A stretch of DNA of 64,000 nucleotides from NCBI RefSeq assembly GCF_900406815.1, contig NZ_OVCN01000003.1, forward strand, positions 124,001-188,000. The letters are read 5' to 3'. Made by a program: the position numbers and the translations under genes. Position 1 is the stretch's first letter. Each line of letters opens with the position of its first letter. The stretch is from Acinetobacter haemolyticus. Its GTDB lineage: Bacteria > Pseudomonadota > Gammaproteobacteria > Pseudomonadales > Moraxellaceae. Shown piece after piece: positions 8,988 through 19,844 of this stretch. The notes below the pieces were generated by a model, which was given only the letters and a program-made list of their open reading frames with translations, ran no database searches and was not told where the DNA came from.

Positions 8988-10400
8988 ATGTATAAATCAG
9001 AACAGTTAGCGCATCAGCTAAAACTTCTCATCGAAAATGGATCATGGGAACCCCATAGCAAATTGCCGTCCTTGCGAGAACAAGTACAACGATCTGGTTT
9101 TAGTCTCATTACTGTCATGAATGCTTATCAAGAATTGGAAGCACAAGGCCTGATTTATTCAAAAGAAAAATCGGGCTATTTTGTTGCTGAACAAAATCAT
9201 CATCAAATTCCCCAAACATCCACAGTGGTGTCATTAAATCCAAAAATTGAAATCAACTCTCTGGTGTTTAAGTATCTAAAGTCGATTCAGTCAAAACAGA
9301 TCTGTCCCTTAGGCTCAGCATTTCCAGATAGCCAATTGCTTTATCCGCCCAAACTGATTCAAATCATGGGACAACTCTCCCGTAATCGGAAAAGTTATGA
9401 TCAAACATCCAATCTTCCCCCAGGAAATTTCGCCTTAAGAAAACTGATTGCTCAGCGCTATTGTATGCAAGGGATCCCAACCGATGCTGATGATATTGTC
9501 ATCACTTCTGGGGGCTTGGAAGCGTTAAATCTATCCTTACAGGCCATCACTCAACCTGGTGACTATATTTTTTTGCAGCAGACAATTTTCTATGGTGCAT
9601 GGCAAGCGGCTGAACGTTTAGGATTAAAAGTCATTACCTTGCCTGAACATCCTCTACATGGCTTTGATCTTGAGGCTTTTGAGCAAGTGATCCGAGATTA
9701 TCCAATTAAAGTTTGTTGGTTCATGTTAAATGCACATAATCCAATTGGCTTTACGGTTAGCAATGAAATTAAGTATAAAATTGCCAAGCTTCTACACGAA
9801 CATCAGATCCATTTAATCGAAGATGATGTTTATGAAGAATTATTTTATGGCAGTCAAAAACCCCTGCCGATGAAGTATTTTGATCAACAACATTTGGTTT
9901 TGCACTGCTCTTCTTTCTCTAAAACTTTGGGTTCTGGTTTTCGTATGGGTTGGGTGTATGCAGGTAAGTTCTCAGAACACATCCAGCATTTACAATTGAT
10001 GAGTACCATTTCCGCAAACGCACTTATTCAGAACGCACTGGTTGAGTTTTTATCTAATCATCATTATGAAAAGCATTTAAGAACGTTGAGACGAGCTCTA
10101 GAAAAGAATAAGAAGCAATTCTTTCAATATCTCAAACAACATTTACCTAAAGGCTGTAAAGTTTTTAACTACCCAAGCGGTTATTTTCTATGGATTCAAC
10201 TGCCTGAAAAAGTCAGCAGCATGAATATTTATGAACAACTGATCCAGCAACAAATTGGAATCGCGCCAAGTCCGCTTTTTAATGTACTGCCATCGCATCA
10301 ACATTTTATTCGGATGAATTGTTCTTTTGAATGGACTGAACAAATTCAACATGCCGTGGAGCAGTTCATTCTAGCTATTGAAACAGAAGCCTCGATTTAA
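8988..10400 (+). CDS. MocR-type transcriptional regulator (GntR HTH plus aminotransferase domain)
   Basis: 470 residues, the usual size of MocR/PdxR proteins. An N-terminal GntR winged helix (KLPSLREQVQRSGFSLITVMNAYQELEAQGLIYSKEKSGYFV) joins a fold-type I aminotransferase-like domain with ITSGGLEALNLSL, LNAHNPIGFT, IEDDVYEELFYG and the PLP-lysine motif SSFSKTLGSGFRMGW. Such proteins bind PLP in the second domain and control nearby genes, often as activators. It is divergent from the hypothetical gene pair at 7721-8759. Its TAA overlaps the TTA of the convergent AraC gene (TTAA at 10397-10400). Confidence 0.9.
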   Translation: MYKSEQLAHQLKLLIENGSWEPHSKLPSLREQVQRSGFSLITVMNAYQELEAQGLIYSKEKSGYFVAEQNHHQIPQTSTVVSLNPKIEINSLVFKYLKSIQSKQICPLGSAFPDSQLLYPPKLIQIMGQLSRNRKSYDQTSNLPPGNFALRKLIAQRYCMQGIPTDADDIVITSGGLEALNLSLQAITQPGDYIFLQQTIFYGAWQAAERLGLKVITLPEHPLHGFDLEAFEQVIRDYPIKVCWFMLNAHNPIGFTVSNEIKYKIAKLLHEHQIHLIEDDVYEELFYGSQKPLPMKYFDQQHLVLHCSSFSKTLGSGFRMGWVYAGKFSEHIQHLQLMSTISANALIQNALVEFLSNHHYEKHLRTLRRALEKNKKQFFQYLKQHLPKGCKVFNYPSGYFLWIQLPEKVSSMNIYEQLIQQQIGIAPSPLFNVLPSHQHFIRMNCSFEWTEQIQHAVEQFILAIETEASI

Positions 10401-11461
10401 TTGGGCTTCACAAGATTGCGCTTTCGATATTGACTAGGTGTTTCTCCAAAGGTCTTTTTAAAAGCACGGATAAAATTGGTGGCTTCTTCATATCCCACAA
10501 TACTTGCAATATCCTGAATACTATATTGTTTTTGTTGTAGCATTTTTTTAGCCTCAGTAAAACGTACATCAGCTAGAAGCTGTAAAAAAGTCGTTCCCTG
10601 TGCCTGTAAATGTCTTTTAAGGGTTCGTTCAGACATATTCAAACGCTCAGCAATCATTGGCAATGTGGGATAACCATTGCTTGAGTTATACAGTAATTCC
10701 GAGCGAATACTCTTTTGTAAGTCACGATGAGTTTCTCTGACTAACTTTTCTTTATCATTATCGCAATATAAAAGCGCTTGCTGATAAGAGACTTGATCAG
10801 CATTTTGATTTTTGCAATGAAGAAATTGTTTTGGAAAACGCAGACCATTTCGTTTTTGATTAAAATGTATTTTGATTTTTGAAAGCTCAATATACTGATA
10901 ATCATTGGTTTCTTTCCAATCTAAGAAAACTTCACTCTGTTCAATAAGTTCTTTCGAAAATAAACTTAAAAAATGAATTGCTCCAAAAATCAAACATTCA
11001 ACTAAAAAAGATCGTAATTGCGCCGATTGTTGCTCACCACCCAATTTAACGGGATGCACATCATCTAAGTAAACGTAAACAAAGTGTTCATCCACACTCC
11101 ATTCATGTATGAAATTTTGAATCCGCGTACAGAAATATTGCTGGCATAGCGTCAAGGCAGTTTCAACATCAGCACAGCTTAAAAAAGCAAAACCCAATGC
11201 ACCATGTGAGGTTGGACGGAGTTTGAGTCCATACTCAATACCCAATCGAAGATTGCCTGTGAGTTGTAGAGCATTCACAACCAGCTTAGACCATTGATGA
11301 GCACTCATTTTGGCATCAGCATGCTTCATATCTGCAAGAACCAACCCTGTATTATGCAAAACTGTTTGGTTCTCGATGCCATATTCTTCGACTATTTCTA
11401 ATAATACATGGGCATAAGAGACTGAAATATTTTCTTGAAATAACCCGAAAGGATCACGCAT
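10397..11461 (-). CDS. AraC family transcriptional regulator (OruR/ArgR-like)
   Basis: 354 residues. N-terminal PF12625 sensor domain with the family-typical RPTSHGALGFAFLSCADVETALTLCQQYF, then a C-terminal AraC domain (PTLPMIAERLNMSERTLKRHLQAQGTTFLQLL and SIQDIASIVGYEEATNFIRAFKKTFGETPSQYRKR). It is divergent from the crotonase-SDR pair, separated by 116 bases, and is the obvious candidate regulator for them. Confidence 0.88.
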   Translation of the reverse strand: MRDPFGLFQENISVSYAHVLLEIVEEYGIENQTVLHNTGLVLADMKHADAKMSAHQWSKLVVNALQLTGNLRLGIEYGLKLRPTSHGALGFAFLSCADVETALTLCQQYFCTRIQNFIHEWSVDEHFVYVYLDDVHPVKLGGEQQSAQLRSFLVECLIFGAIHFLSLFSKELIEQSEVFLDWKETNDYQYIELSKIKIHFNQKRNGLRFPKQFLHCKNQNADQVSYQQALLYCDNDKEKLVRETHRDLQKSIRSELLYNSSNGYPTLPMIAERLNMSERTLKRHLQAQGTTFLQLLADVRFTEAKKMLQQKQYSIQDIASIVGYEEATNFIRAFKKTFGETPSQYRKRNLVKPN

Positions 11462-11577
11462 GGCACATCCTGTGTCCTAAAATGATTATTAATATGGCAT
11501 AGTCTCCCCTATTGAGCGAAAAGTTTATTCTGAATAATCAGTCATAGATAAATGAATAAACATAGAGGAATTGCTTA

Positions 11578-12294
11578 ATGGCAAGCCTACATCTCGACAA
11601 ACAACAATCTATTTATGTGCTTACCTTAATCAATGGTGATCAGGAAAATGCACTGAACAAAGACGTTTTAGAGGAATATATTTCAGTTTTTAATGAAATT
11701 GAAAACGATCAAAATAACGCCAGTCTAATTATTCGTAGTGATCATCACAAAACGTTTTGTAATGGATTAGACCTTGCATGGTTAATGCAACAATCTATCG
11801 AAGATAAAAAAGCATTTACTTCACAACTGGAAGATATGTTACTTCGCCTAGCATTATTGAATCTCCCTGTGATAGCAGAAATCAATGGCAATGCTTATGC
11901 AGGCGGGGCAATTTTGGCATCAGCCTGTGACTTTAGATTTATGCGATCAGATAAGGGACGTTTTTGTTTTCCTGAAATCAAACTCACCATTCCTTTTACC
12001 GATATCATTGCAGAAATTGTACAACTACTACCAAATCAGTATGCGACTTGGGAAATGTCATTAATTGGAAAAGCGATGACAGGAGTTGAATGCTTACAAG
12101 CGCAAGTCGTCAGTCAAATACATCCAAGCGAGTCGCTACAAAATGAGACGTTAAGATTTGCAGAGGATATGTCGCAAAAGCATCGTTTGACTTATGCTGT
12201 GATTAAACGTCAATTACGTCATCGAATCGTAGAAATTGCCAAACAACGTCAGTTATATGATCCTGAAAAGTTTGCGCATCCTTTCATGAATTAA
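11578..12294 (+). CDS. enoyl-CoA hydratase/isomerase family protein
   Basis: 238 residues of a crotonase fold, slightly short of the usual ~260. FCNGLDLAWL and INGNAYAGGAILASACDFRFM mark the two oxyanion-hole segments that hold the acyl-CoA thioester. The typical hydratase glutamates are not evident (KGRFCFPEIKLTIPF), and the closest type is the Delta3-Delta2-enoyl-CoA isomerase-like group. GAGGAA precedes the ATG. It is first in a likely two-gene unit with the SDR gene 44 bases downstream. Confidence 0.82.
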   Translation: MASLHLDKQQSIYVLTLINGDQENALNKDVLEEYISVFNEIENDQNNASLIIRSDHHKTFCNGLDLAWLMQQSIEDKKAFTSQLEDMLLRLALLNLPVIAEINGNAYAGGAILASACDFRFMRSDKGRFCFPEIKLTIPFTDIIAEIVQLLPNQYATWEMSLIGKAMTGVECLQAQVVSQIHPSESLQNETLRFAEDMSQKHRLTYAVIKRQLRHRIVEIAKQRQLYDPEKFAHPFMN

Positions 12295-12338
12295 CTTTAT
12301 TTGCGCAAGAATCAGAAATAGAAATTACGGTGAAAATA

Positions 12339-13157
12339 ATGCAAGGAAGAACTGTTTTTATTACAGGTGGAAGTCGTGGCATCGGTCGAGCAATCGCTAT
12401 AAAAGCGGCTCAAGCAGGTGCAAATGTCGTGATTGCAGCGAAAACTGCTATCGAAACACCAAAATTATCAGGCACCATATACAGCGTTGCGGAGGAAATT
12501 GAAGCTGCGGGCGGCAAGGCACTTCCTCTTATTTTAGATGTACGAGATGAGCAACAAATTTATTCTGCCATCCAACAAACAGTTGAAACTTTTGGTGGAA
12601 TTGATGTGCTCATTAATAATGCAGGTGCAATTGCACTTACAGGGGTAGAAACAACTCCCCTCAAACAATATGACTTAATTCAGACGATTAATCATAGAGC
12701 TACATTCATCTGTGCTCAAGCCGCGTTACCTTACTTAAAAAAATCCGACAACCCTCATATTCTCAGTTTATCCCCACCTGTAAATATGTCACCGAAATGG
12801 TTAGGTATGCTTTCACCCTACGCGCTCTCGAAATATGGGATGAGCATACTTACTATGGGGATGGCAGAAGAATTTCGTCAATACGGTATTTCTTGCAATA
12901 CCTTATGGCCAGCAACCTATATTGCAACTGCTGCTGTCTCAAAAAAGCTGGGGGAAGAAAATACCTTACAAGTGAGCCGAAAACCAGAAATTATGGCTGA
13001 TGCAGCTTATTCAATTTTTACAACCAATCGTGGTGAGCTAACAGGAATGAGCTTAACAGATGAACAAGCTCTAGCAAGAATTGGGATTACTAATCTTGAA
13101 AACTATGCATGTATAGATGGCAATAATAACATCCAGAAAGATTTCTTTTTAGATTAG
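12339..13157 (+). CDS. short-chain dehydrogenase/reductase (HSDL2-like)
   Basis: 272 residues from ATG 12339; a GTG three codons upstream (12330) is an alternative. TGGSRGIGRA is the NAD(P)-binding glycine motif, NNAGAI the strand-4 motif, and SPYALSKYGM carries the catalytic Tyr-x-x-x-Lys. The motif order and the NMSPKWLG...LWPAT segment resemble hydroxysteroid dehydrogenase-like 2 proteins. With the upstream crotonase it suggests processing of a fatty or branched acyl compound; the substrate is unknown. Confidence 0.85.
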   Translation: MQGRTVFITGGSRGIGRAIAIKAAQAGANVVIAAKTAIETPKLSGTIYSVAEEIEAAGGKALPLILDVRDEQQIYSAIQQTVETFGGIDVLINNAGAIALTGVETTPLKQYDLIQTINHRATFICAQAALPYLKKSDNPHILSLSPPVNMSPKWLGMLSPYALSKYGMSILTMGMAEEFRQYGISCNTLWPATYIATAAVSKKLGEENTLQVSRKPEIMADAAYSIFTTNRGELTGMSLTDEQALARIGITNLENYACIDGNNNIQKDFFLD

Positions 13158-13168
13158 CTCCACTATAA

Positions 13169-13204
13169 AAAACGCTCTTAAAACTTTCATCTTAAGAGCG
13201 TTTT
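13169..13204. terminator. bidirectional terminator
   Basis: A perfect 13-pair stem (AAAACGCTCTTAA / TTAAGAGCGTTTT) with a 10-base loop lies between the convergent SDR and glutamate dehydrogenase genes. Confidence 0.92.
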
Positions 13205-13223
13205 AATTCACCAAGTTAAATGA

Positions 13224-14495
13224 TTAACCTGGGAAAATACCACGCTCTTTACGTGCTTTTAAAATGCGCTCACAACCCAAAATGAAGGCAGCTGTACGTA
13301 AAGTACATTCTTTCTCACTTGATTTGTGCCATACATCATTAATCGCTTGAATCATGAGTTTATCAAGACGTTCATTGATTTCTTCTTCTGACCAAAAATA
13401 GCTCGACATATCCTGAACCCATTCGAAATAAGATACGGTCACACCACCCGCATTACAGATTACGTCTGGGACAACCGTGATACCACGTTCAACGAGGATG
13501 TCATCCGCTTCTGGATATGTTGGGCCGTTCGCGCCTTCAAGTACCAGTTTTGCTGATAAGTTTTTCGCACGTTCAACCGTGATCTGACTTTCTAATGCAG
13601 CAGGGATCAAGATATCCATGTCTACAGTCCAGAACGCGTCATCGCTGATCGCTTGCGCACCAGCAAAGCCACCCACACCTTGATGAGTTTCCATGTGAGT
13701 TTTTAATGCCGCAAGATCAATCCCGTCAGGATTGTAAATCGTACCTGTATGGTCCTGAATCGTGACGATTTTAGATTTTGATTCAACAAATAAATACGCA
13801 GCTTCACTACCTACGTTACCAAAACCTTGCACCGCAACTTTAGCGCCATCTAAAGGTAATTTAATTTTTTCAGCAACTTGTTGACCTGTAATAAATACAC
13901 CTCGACCTGTTGCTTTGATACGCCCCAAAGAACCGCCCAAATGCACAGGTTTACCTGTTACCACACCCGTTACGGTATGACCTTGACCCGATGAATAAGT
14001 ATCCATGATCCAGCCCATAACGTTTGGATTAGTACCCACGTCTGGTGCAGGAATATCTTTTTGTGGACCAATGATATGGCTGATTTCACTGGTATAACGG
14101 CGTGTTAAGCGTTCTAATTCACGTGGAGAAAGTTGACGTGGGTCAACACGGATACCGCCTTTTGCACCGCCAAATGGTAGATTTACCACCGCAGTCTTAA
14201 TTGTCATCCATGCTGAAAGTGCCATGACTTCATTTAAATCTACATCTGGGTGATAACGAATACCGCCTTTACCCGGACCACGTGACAAGTTGTGTTGTAC
14301 ACGATAACCCTCAAAATGACGAATTGTGCCATCGTCCATAACAATTGGCACGTCAACGATCAAAGCACGTTTTGGGCGCTTCAATGTATCCACATAACCT
14401 TCTAGACCTTCTAGATATGGAGCAACACGCTCGATCTGTTCGAGATAAGTTGCCCATGGACCGTCATTTTGAGAGATATAAGATAAATTAGACAT
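13224..14495 (-). CDS. glutamate dehydrogenase (Glu/Leu/Phe/Val family)
   Basis: 423 residues, typical of hexameric catabolic glutamate dehydrogenases. [11 protein letters not shown] and [15 protein letters not shown] hold the substrate-binding lysines, [17 protein letters not shown] follows, and [13 protein letters not shown] is the dinucleotide-binding motif. It oxidises glutamate to 2-oxoglutarate and ammonia. AAGGATAAGG precedes the ATG, and the gene starts only 36 bases after hutG on the same strand with no terminator between, so it is probably read with the hut operon and consumes its glutamate product. Confidence 0.93.
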   Translation of the reverse strand: MSNLSYISQNDGPWATYLEQIERVAPYLEGLEGYVDTLKRPKRALIVDVPIVMDDGTIRHFEGYRVQHNLSRGPGKGGIRYHPDVDLNEVMALSAWMTIKTAVVNLPFGGAKGGIRVDPRQLSPRELERLTRRYTSEISHIIGPQKDIPAPDVGTNPNVMGWIMDTYSSGQGHTVTGVVTGKPVHLGGSLGRIKATGRGVFITGQQVAEKIKLPLDGAKVAVQGFGNVGSEAAYLFVESKSKIVTIQDHTGTIYNPDGIDLAALKTHMETHQGVGGFAGAQAISDDAFWTVDMDILIPAALESQITVERAKNLSAKLVLEGANGPTYPEADDILVERGITVVPDVICNAGGVTVSYFEWVQDMSSYFWSEEEINERLDKLMIQAINDVWHKSSEKECTLRTAAFILGCERILKARKERGIFPG

Positions 14496-14531
14496 TTTTG
14501 CCTTATCCTTTTGATAAGTTCACGTGAACCA

Positions 14532-15452
14532 TCAATCAAATATATAGTTAAAAATTATATAAGCGGCTAATTTGGCAGTTCTGCTATCCAAATCGAACCG
14601 TGGATTACATTCAGCCACATCAAAAACTTTAATTTTGCCAGTTTCCTTAATGGCTTCTAATAATGGATCAAATACCGATAAATCAACTCCTTTTACCGCC
14701 GGTGCGCTTACACCCGGCGCAATGCTAGCACTAAATACATCAAGGTCAACTGTAATATACAAATAGTCAACTTTTCCGATAAATTTTTGTATTTTTAAGA
14801 TTATATTTTCGACATTTTTCTGTTGTAGTTCATAATCGTAAATATAAGTACACTTCAACCGATCTGCTGTTTCAAACAAAATCTTCGTATTTGAATGCTT
14901 CGCCACACCGATACATAGATAATGGAATTCTTGTTGGTGTTGTTCTGATAATGTTGCTGCATTTAGAAAAGGTGTACCTGAAGTGACTTGCGTTGCTTCA
15001 CGAAGATCAAAATGGGCATCAAAATTGATAATTCCAATCTTTTTCTTAGGTTCGTGATTTTGAATATATTGAAACAATCCTGAAAAACTACCAAAAGCAA
15101 CCTCATGCCCACCACCTAAGACGATCGGTTTCATACCCTGTTTTAAGCAACGCTCAACCTGATCTGCCAACTCAGCTTGGGCATTTTCCAGCTGGTCACT
15201 TTCGCAAACCACAGTACCTAGATCCGCTATTGTGACAGGTTGATGCACAGGTAAGTTCGCGAGTTGAGCACGAATCATATCTGGCGCATCCGCAGCACCA
15301 ACACGACCTTTATTTCGTTTCACCCCTTCATCTGAACCAAACCCAATGAAGGCATATTCGGCTTGCTGGCTGGTATTGACCACCTGATGGATACGTAAAT
15401 GTGACTCACCTTCTCCATCATGTCGTCCTTGCCACTTAAATGAATGTTTCAT
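14532..15452 (-). CDS. hutG: formimidoylglutamase HutG
   Basis: 306 residues of the ureohydrolase (arginase/agmatinase) family. The manganese-binding motifs are present: GGGHEVAFG, NFDAHFDLR and TVDLDVFSASIAPGVSAP. In the hut context this is formimidoylglutamase, which splits N-formimidoyl-L-glutamate to glutamate and formamide (the direct route). It is the last hut-specific gene of the leftward operon, 29 bases after hutI. Confidence 0.93.
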   Translation of the reverse strand: MKHSFKWQGRHDGEGESHLRIHQVVNTSQQAEYAFIGFGSDEGVKRNKGRVGAADAPDMIRAQLANLPVHQPVTIADLGTVVCESDQLENAQAELADQVERCLKQGMKPIVLGGGHEVAFGSFSGLFQYIQNHEPKKKIGIINFDAHFDLREATQVTSGTPFLNAATLSEQHQQEFHYLCIGVAKHSNTKILFETADRLKCTYIYDYELQQKNVENIILKIQKFIGKVDYLYITVDLDVFSASIAPGVSAPAVKGVDLSVFDPLLEAIKETGKIKVFDVAECNPRFDLDSRTAKLAAYIIFNYIFD

Positions 15453-15481
15453 AATTAATCGCTACTTAAAAAGTTATTCAC

Positions 15482-16690
15482 TTAGCCAATCGAAATTTCA
15501 GTACCGTGACGTATGATTCTTTTGGCTAAATCACCGCCGAGCCAATACACAATTTCAGAAGGATGTTCAATATCCCATGCAATAAAGTCAGCCACTTTGC
15601 CTTGCTCTAGACTGCCATGGGTTTTCTGTAAACCTAATGCATGAGCAGCATGGATAGTGACGCCAGCTAAAGCTTGTTCAGGTGTTAAACGGAATAAGGT
15701 ACTTCCCATATTCAACATCAAACGCAAGGATAATGCTGGCGAGGTACCAGGATTTAAATCGCTAGACAATGCGATTCGAACACCATGCTTTTGCAAACTT
15801 TCGAGTGGTGGAAGTTGGGTTTCTCTCAAGAAATAAAATGCACCTGGTAATAACACCGCAACGGTTCCAGCCTCAGCCATTGCCTTGACATCATCTTCCG
15901 TCATGAACTCTAAGTGATCTGAGGATAAGGCATGGTAGCGTGCTGCTAAACTAGAGCCACCTAACGAAGATAGCTGTTCTGCATGTAATTTAATCGGCAG
16001 ATTTAATGCCTGTGCTGTTTTAAACACACGCTCAACTTGCTCAGGTGAAAATGCTAAATACTCACAGAACGCATCGACAGCATCAACAAGTCCCTCTTGA
16101 TGTAATTTCGGCAGCATTTCCGTGCAGATATGCTCAATATAAGCATCGCTTTGATCTTTAAACTCAGGCGGCAATGCATGTGCAGCCAAGCAAGTACTTT
16201 TCACAGTCATCGGTAATGTTTGTGCAACCTGACGAATGACACGCAACATTTTTCTTTCATTTTCATAATCCAAGCCATAACCTGACTTGATTTCAATGGT
16301 AGTCACACCATCTTTTAACATACAGCGGATACGTTCTAGGGCTGATGCAAGTAACTGCGCTTCCGTTGCTTCGCGCGTTGCTCGTACTGTACTTGCAATT
16401 CCCCCCCCATTTGCTGCGATCTCTGCATAACTCACGCCTTGCAAACGTTGTTCGAATTCAACACTACGATTGCCTCCAAACACACTATGCGTATGACAAT
16501 CAATCATACCGGGTGTTACCCATGCACCATTGAGATCAATTGATTCCGCATATTCTACTGAAGGCACATCTTTCTCTGCGCCGATCCAATCAATATGCTG
16601 TCCATCTGTCACCATGGCTGCATTTTCAATACTGGAATATTGTCCATTTTGCATCGTGGCAATGTGACAGTTTTTCCAAAGCTTTTTCAT
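15482..16690 (-). CDS. hutI: imidazolonepropionase HutI
   Basis: 402 residues from the ATG at 16688-16690, preceded by GAGGAT; the frame is open nine codons further but those overlap the leader hairpin. Amidohydrolase family: [10 protein letters not shown] binds the metal, with LHAEQLS and [10 protein letters not shown] further on. It hydrolyses 4-imidazolone-5-propionate to N-formimidoylglutamate. Gene order and size are standard. Confidence 0.95.
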   Translation of the reverse strand: MKKLWKNCHIATMQNGQYSSIENAAMVTDGQHIDWIGAEKDVPSVEYAESIDLNGAWVTPGMIDCHTHSVFGGNRSVEFEQRLQGVSYAEIAANGGGIASTVRATREATEAQLLASALERIRCMLKDGVTTIEIKSGYGLDYENERKMLRVIRQVAQTLPMTVKSTCLAAHALPPEFKDQSDAYIEHICTEMLPKLHQEGLVDAVDAFCEYLAFSPEQVERVFKTAQALNLPIKLHAEQLSSLGGSSLAARYHALSSDHLEFMTEDDVKAMAEAGTVAVLLPGAFYFLRETQLPPLESLQKHGVRIALSSDLNPGTSPALSLRLMLNMGSTLFRLTPEQALAGVTIHAAHALGLQKTHGSLEQGKVADFIAWDIEHPSEIVYWLGGDLAKRIIRHGTEISIG

Positions 16691-16704
16691 GCAATTATCC
16701 TCAA

Positions 16705-16733
16705 ATAGCCCAAGCATTAGATGCTTAGGCTAT
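16705..16733 (-). repeat. intercistronic stem-loop hutT-hutI
   Basis: ATAGCCCAAGCAT and ATGCTTAGGCTAT form a 13-pair stem (one G-U) around a TAG loop in the 50-base gap between hutT and hutI. On the transcript strand no U run follows, so it looks like an mRNA processing or stability element rather than a full terminator. Confidence 0.6.
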
Positions 16734-16740
16734 TTTGTTT

Positions 16741-18153
16741 TTAGCGTTCTATTCCGATATTGTGTGGCAGGCTGTGTTCTACTGGTACAGTGTTTTGTTT
16801 AGGTTTTACCCAGATACTGTAAGCAATCCAAAGTAATATTAACCAAGAAATGCCAACATAGATCGCAGGTCGAGAGTCAGGGAAATATCCCATCATCACC
16901 AAAATAAACACCATAAATGCAATGGCAAATGCAGGTGCATATGGCCAACCAATCACAGGGAAATCGAGTGCTTTAATTTCTGCTGTTGAAAGTTTACGGC
17001 GCATCGCTATCTGAGAAAGCAAGATCATTAACCAGACCCAAACTGTTGCGAATGTTGCAATTGAAGCAATGATCAGGAATACATTCTCTGGGATAAGATA
17101 ATTCAATAGAACACCAATCAAGAGAACACCTGCCATCACAACCACTGTCATCCAGGGCACCCCATTACGAGATACTTTTTGGAACACCTGTGGTGCCTGT
17201 CCTTTGTCTGCCATACCATAAAGCATACGTCCTGCACCAAACACATCACTATTAATGGCTGAGACAGCTGCGGTAATTACAACGATATTTAAAATCGTTG
17301 CAGCAGATCCAATTCCAAGATTCTCAAATATTTGTACAAATGGACTACCTTGGCTGCCAATTTGATTCCAAGGGAAAATCGACATCAATACAAAGATCGT
17401 GAGTACATAAAATAGTAAGATACGAACTGGCACAGCATTAATCGCTTTAGGAATCGAGGACTTTGGATCTTTCGATTCACCCGCAGTAATACCGATAATT
17501 TCGATACCACCAAACGCAAACACCACCACCGATAAACAAGCGACTAACCCTGCTATTCCGTTAGGCATAAAGCCTTCATGTATCCATAGGTTTTGGATGC
17601 CTGTGGTAAAACCACTGTTATCCGCTTGAAACCCATAAAACATAAGTCCCAAGCCACCTAAGATCATGGCAATAATTGCGGTAACTTTAACAATAGATAG
17701 CCAAAACTCGAGTTCACCAAAAACCTTTACGTGGATTAAGTTAATTGCTCCTAAGAACATAATCAGTGACAAAATCCAGATCCACCTTGGCACATCGGGA
17801 TACCAGAATCCCATGTAAATACCGAATGCTGTCACGTCAGCCAGTGCCACAATGATCATTTCAAACACATAGGTCCAACCTGTGGTAAAACCAGCAAATG
17901 GACCAATATATTGTGTCGCATAATGACTAAATGAACCCGATACCGGGTTCTTTACCGCCATTTCACCAAGTGCCCGCATCACGATATAAATTGCAATCCC
18001 TGCAATAATATAAGCGAGTATGACTGAAGGGCCTGCCATACTTATAGCAGTTGCAGAACCGTAAAAAAGTCCCGTTCCAATTGCTGATCCTAATGCTAAG
18101 AAACGGATATGACGGGTGTTTAACCCCCGCTGTAATGTGGAGTGCTGTGACAT
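16741..18153 (-). CDS. hutT: histidine permease HutT (APC amino acid permease)
   Basis: 470 residues from the ATG at 18151-18153 with GGAG 8 bases upstream; the longer open frame is not needed. Amino acid-polyamine-cation superfamily with the family signature near the N-terminus ([20 protein letters not shown], then [12 protein letters not shown]) and about 12 hydrophobic segments. It resembles the AnsP/AroP group of proton-coupled permeases. Its place between hutH and hutI indicates histidine (possibly urocanate) uptake across the inner membrane. Confidence 0.9.
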   Translation of the reverse strand: MSQHSTLQRGLNTRHIRFLALGSAIGTGLFYGSATAISMAGPSVILAYIIAGIAIYIVMRALGEMAVKNPVSGSFSHYATQYIGPFAGFTTGWTYVFEMIIVALADVTAFGIYMGFWYPDVPRWIWILSLIMFLGAINLIHVKVFGELEFWLSIVKVTAIIAMILGGLGLMFYGFQADNSGFTTGIQNLWIHEGFMPNGIAGLVACLSVVVFAFGGIEIIGITAGESKDPKSSIPKAINAVPVRILLFYVLTIFVLMSIFPWNQIGSQGSPFVQIFENLGIGSAATILNIVVITAAVSAINSDVFGAGRMLYGMADKGQAPQVFQKVSRNGVPWMTVVVMAGVLLIGVLLNYLIPENVFLIIASIATFATVWVWLMILLSQIAMRRKLSTAEIKALDFPVIGWPYAPAFAIAFMVFILVMMGYFPDSRPAIYVGISWLILLWIAYSIWVKPKQNTVPVEHSLPHNIGIER

Positions 18154-18189
18154 TGTAATCTCCAATCCTTGAGTAAATTTAGTTAGATT

Positions 18190-18208
18190 CGGCCACTCCA
18201 TGTGGCCG
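18190..18208 (-). repeat. intercistronic stem-loop hutH-hutT
   Basis: CGGCCAC and GTGGCCG pair around TCCAT in the 64-base gap after the hutH stop. Strong GC stem, no U tract on the transcript strand. Same position and style as the loops at 16705 and 19790. Confidence 0.6.
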
Positions 18209-18217
18209 TTTTGTTAA

Positions 18218-19756
18218 TCAGCCTTTAACTAAACTTGGTAAGAGATTTGGAATAATTAACTCGTTTAAACATCCACTCGCAAGCAATTCGCTTGCTTGTT
18301 CAATATCAGGTGCAAAAAAACGGTCTTCACTGTAATACGGCACTTGATCACGCAATACTTTACGAGCACGCTCAAGTTTCGGAGAACTTTTTAAGCCTTC
18401 ACGGAAATCAAGACCTTGACACGCGCCTAGCCATTCCACCGCCAAGATGCCACGAACGTTGTCTGCCATATACCACAAACGTTTGCCTGCATTTGGTGCC
18501 ATGGAAACATGGTCTTCTTGGTTTGCTGATGTCGGTAAACTATCTACACTTGCAGGATGGGCTAAAGCTTTGTTATCACTTGCCAATGCCGCAGCTGTGA
18601 CTTGAGCAATCATAAATCCTGAATTGACACCACCATTGGCAACCAAAAATGGTGGAAGTTGTGACATATGGCGGTCCATCATCATTGAAATACGGCGTTC
18701 AGACAGCGAACCGATTTCTGCAATTGCCAGTGCCAAATTATCAGCAGCCATTGCCACAGGCTCTGCATGGAAATTACCACCTGAAATCACATCACCTTCT
18801 GCTGCGAAAACCAATGGGTTATCTGATACAGCATTTGATTCAATTTCTAAAACTTCTGCTGCCTGACGAATTTGAGTCAAACAGGCACCCATCACTTGAG
18901 GTTGACAACGAAGTGAATATGGATCTTGCACTTTACTACAATCTTCATGTGAGTGTGCAATTTCACTTGAGTCAGTCAATAAGTCACGGTAAGCCGCAGC
19001 AACATCGATTTGACCACGTTGACCACGTACTTCATGGACACGGGCATCAAATGGTGCACGTGAACCTAACATTGCTTCAACACTTAAACCACCACAAACA
19101 GTGGCAGCAGCAAACAAATCTTCAGCTTCAAATAAACCACGTAACGCATACGCTGTTGAAACTTGCGTACCGTTTAAAAGTGCTAGACCTTCTTTCGCAG
19201 CCAAAGAAATTGGCTCTAAACCAGCCACTTTTAATGCATCAACAGCTGATAGCCATTCACCTTTATAACGAGCCTTACCCTCACCCAACAACACCAAAGA
19301 CATATGTGCTAATGGCGCTAAATCCCCTGAGGCACCGACTGAACCTTTAAGGGGAATATGTGGATAGACTTCTGCATTGATCAAGGTAAGAATGGCATCA
19401 ATCACTTTACGGCGAATACCAGAGAAACCACGTGCCAAGCTATTTGCCTTGAGCAACATGATTAAACGAACCATCGCATCATCTAATGGCTCACCGACAC
19501 CCGCAGCATGAGAAAGTACCAATGAACGTTGCAGTTTTTCCAAATCTTCAGGCGCAATTTTAGTTGAAGCAAGTAAACCAAAACCTGTATTGATCCCGTA
19601 GGCAGTACGACCTTCATTGACAATTTTTTCCACGCAAGCAACGCTGGCATCTATCGCAGCCGATGCACTTTCATCAAGTTTGACTTTAATCGGATTTAAA
19701 TAAGCTTGGCGAAGATCAGCTAGCGTTAATTTGCCGGGTTGAATGAGAAGTTCCAT
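18218..19756 (-). CDS. hutH: histidine ammonia-lyase HutH
   Basis: 512 residues from the ATG at 19754-19756, giving the standard N-terminus [31 protein letters not shown] contains the Ala142-Ser143-Gly144 triad that cyclises to the MIO electrophile; YGINTGFG and the C-terminal [10 protein letters not shown] are also conserved. It deaminates histidine to urocanate, the first pathway step. It sits 88 bases after hutU. Confidence 0.97.
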   Translation of the reverse strand: MELLIQPGKLTLADLRQAYLNPIKVKLDESASAAIDASVACVEKIVNEGRTAYGINTGFGLLASTKIAPEDLEKLQRSLVLSHAAGVGEPLDDAMVRLIMLLKANSLARGFSGIRRKVIDAILTLINAEVYPHIPLKGSVGASGDLAPLAHMSLVLLGEGKARYKGEWLSAVDALKVAGLEPISLAAKEGLALLNGTQVSTAYALRGLFEAEDLFAAATVCGGLSVEAMLGSRAPFDARVHEVRGQRGQIDVAAAYRDLLTDSSEIAHSHEDCSKVQDPYSLRCQPQVMGACLTQIRQAAEVLEIESNAVSDNPLVFAAEGDVISGGNFHAEPVAMAADNLALAIAEIGSLSERRISMMMDRHMSQLPPFLVANGGVNSGFMIAQVTAAALASDNKALAHPASVDSLPTSANQEDHVSMAPNAGKRLWYMADNVRGILAVEWLGACQGLDFREGLKSSPKLERARKVLRDQVPYYSEDRFFAPDIEQASELLASGCLNELIIPNLLPSLVKG

Positions 19757-19789
19757 GATTGGCGTCCTATTTTGCAATATATTGTTCTC

Positions 19790-19827
19790 TTACGGCGTCT
19801 CTTGCACAATTGCAAAAAACGCCGTAA
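19790..19827 (-). repeat. intercistronic stem-loop hutU-hutH
   Basis: TTACGGCGT (19790-19798) and ACGCCGTAA (19819-19827) form a 9-pair stem; the loop itself contains the palindrome TTGCACAATTGCAA. It begins 17 bases after the hutU stop. No U tract on the transcript strand. Confidence 0.65.
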
Positions 19828-19844
19828 ATGTTATTGAGCGATTT

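Noticed and set aside
18649..19350. 233-residue open frame on the plus strand opposite hutH
   Set aside because: Lies wholly inside the well-supported hutH gene, has low-complexity His/Leu/Gln-rich translation and no ribosome binding site; it is a shadow of hutH codon use.
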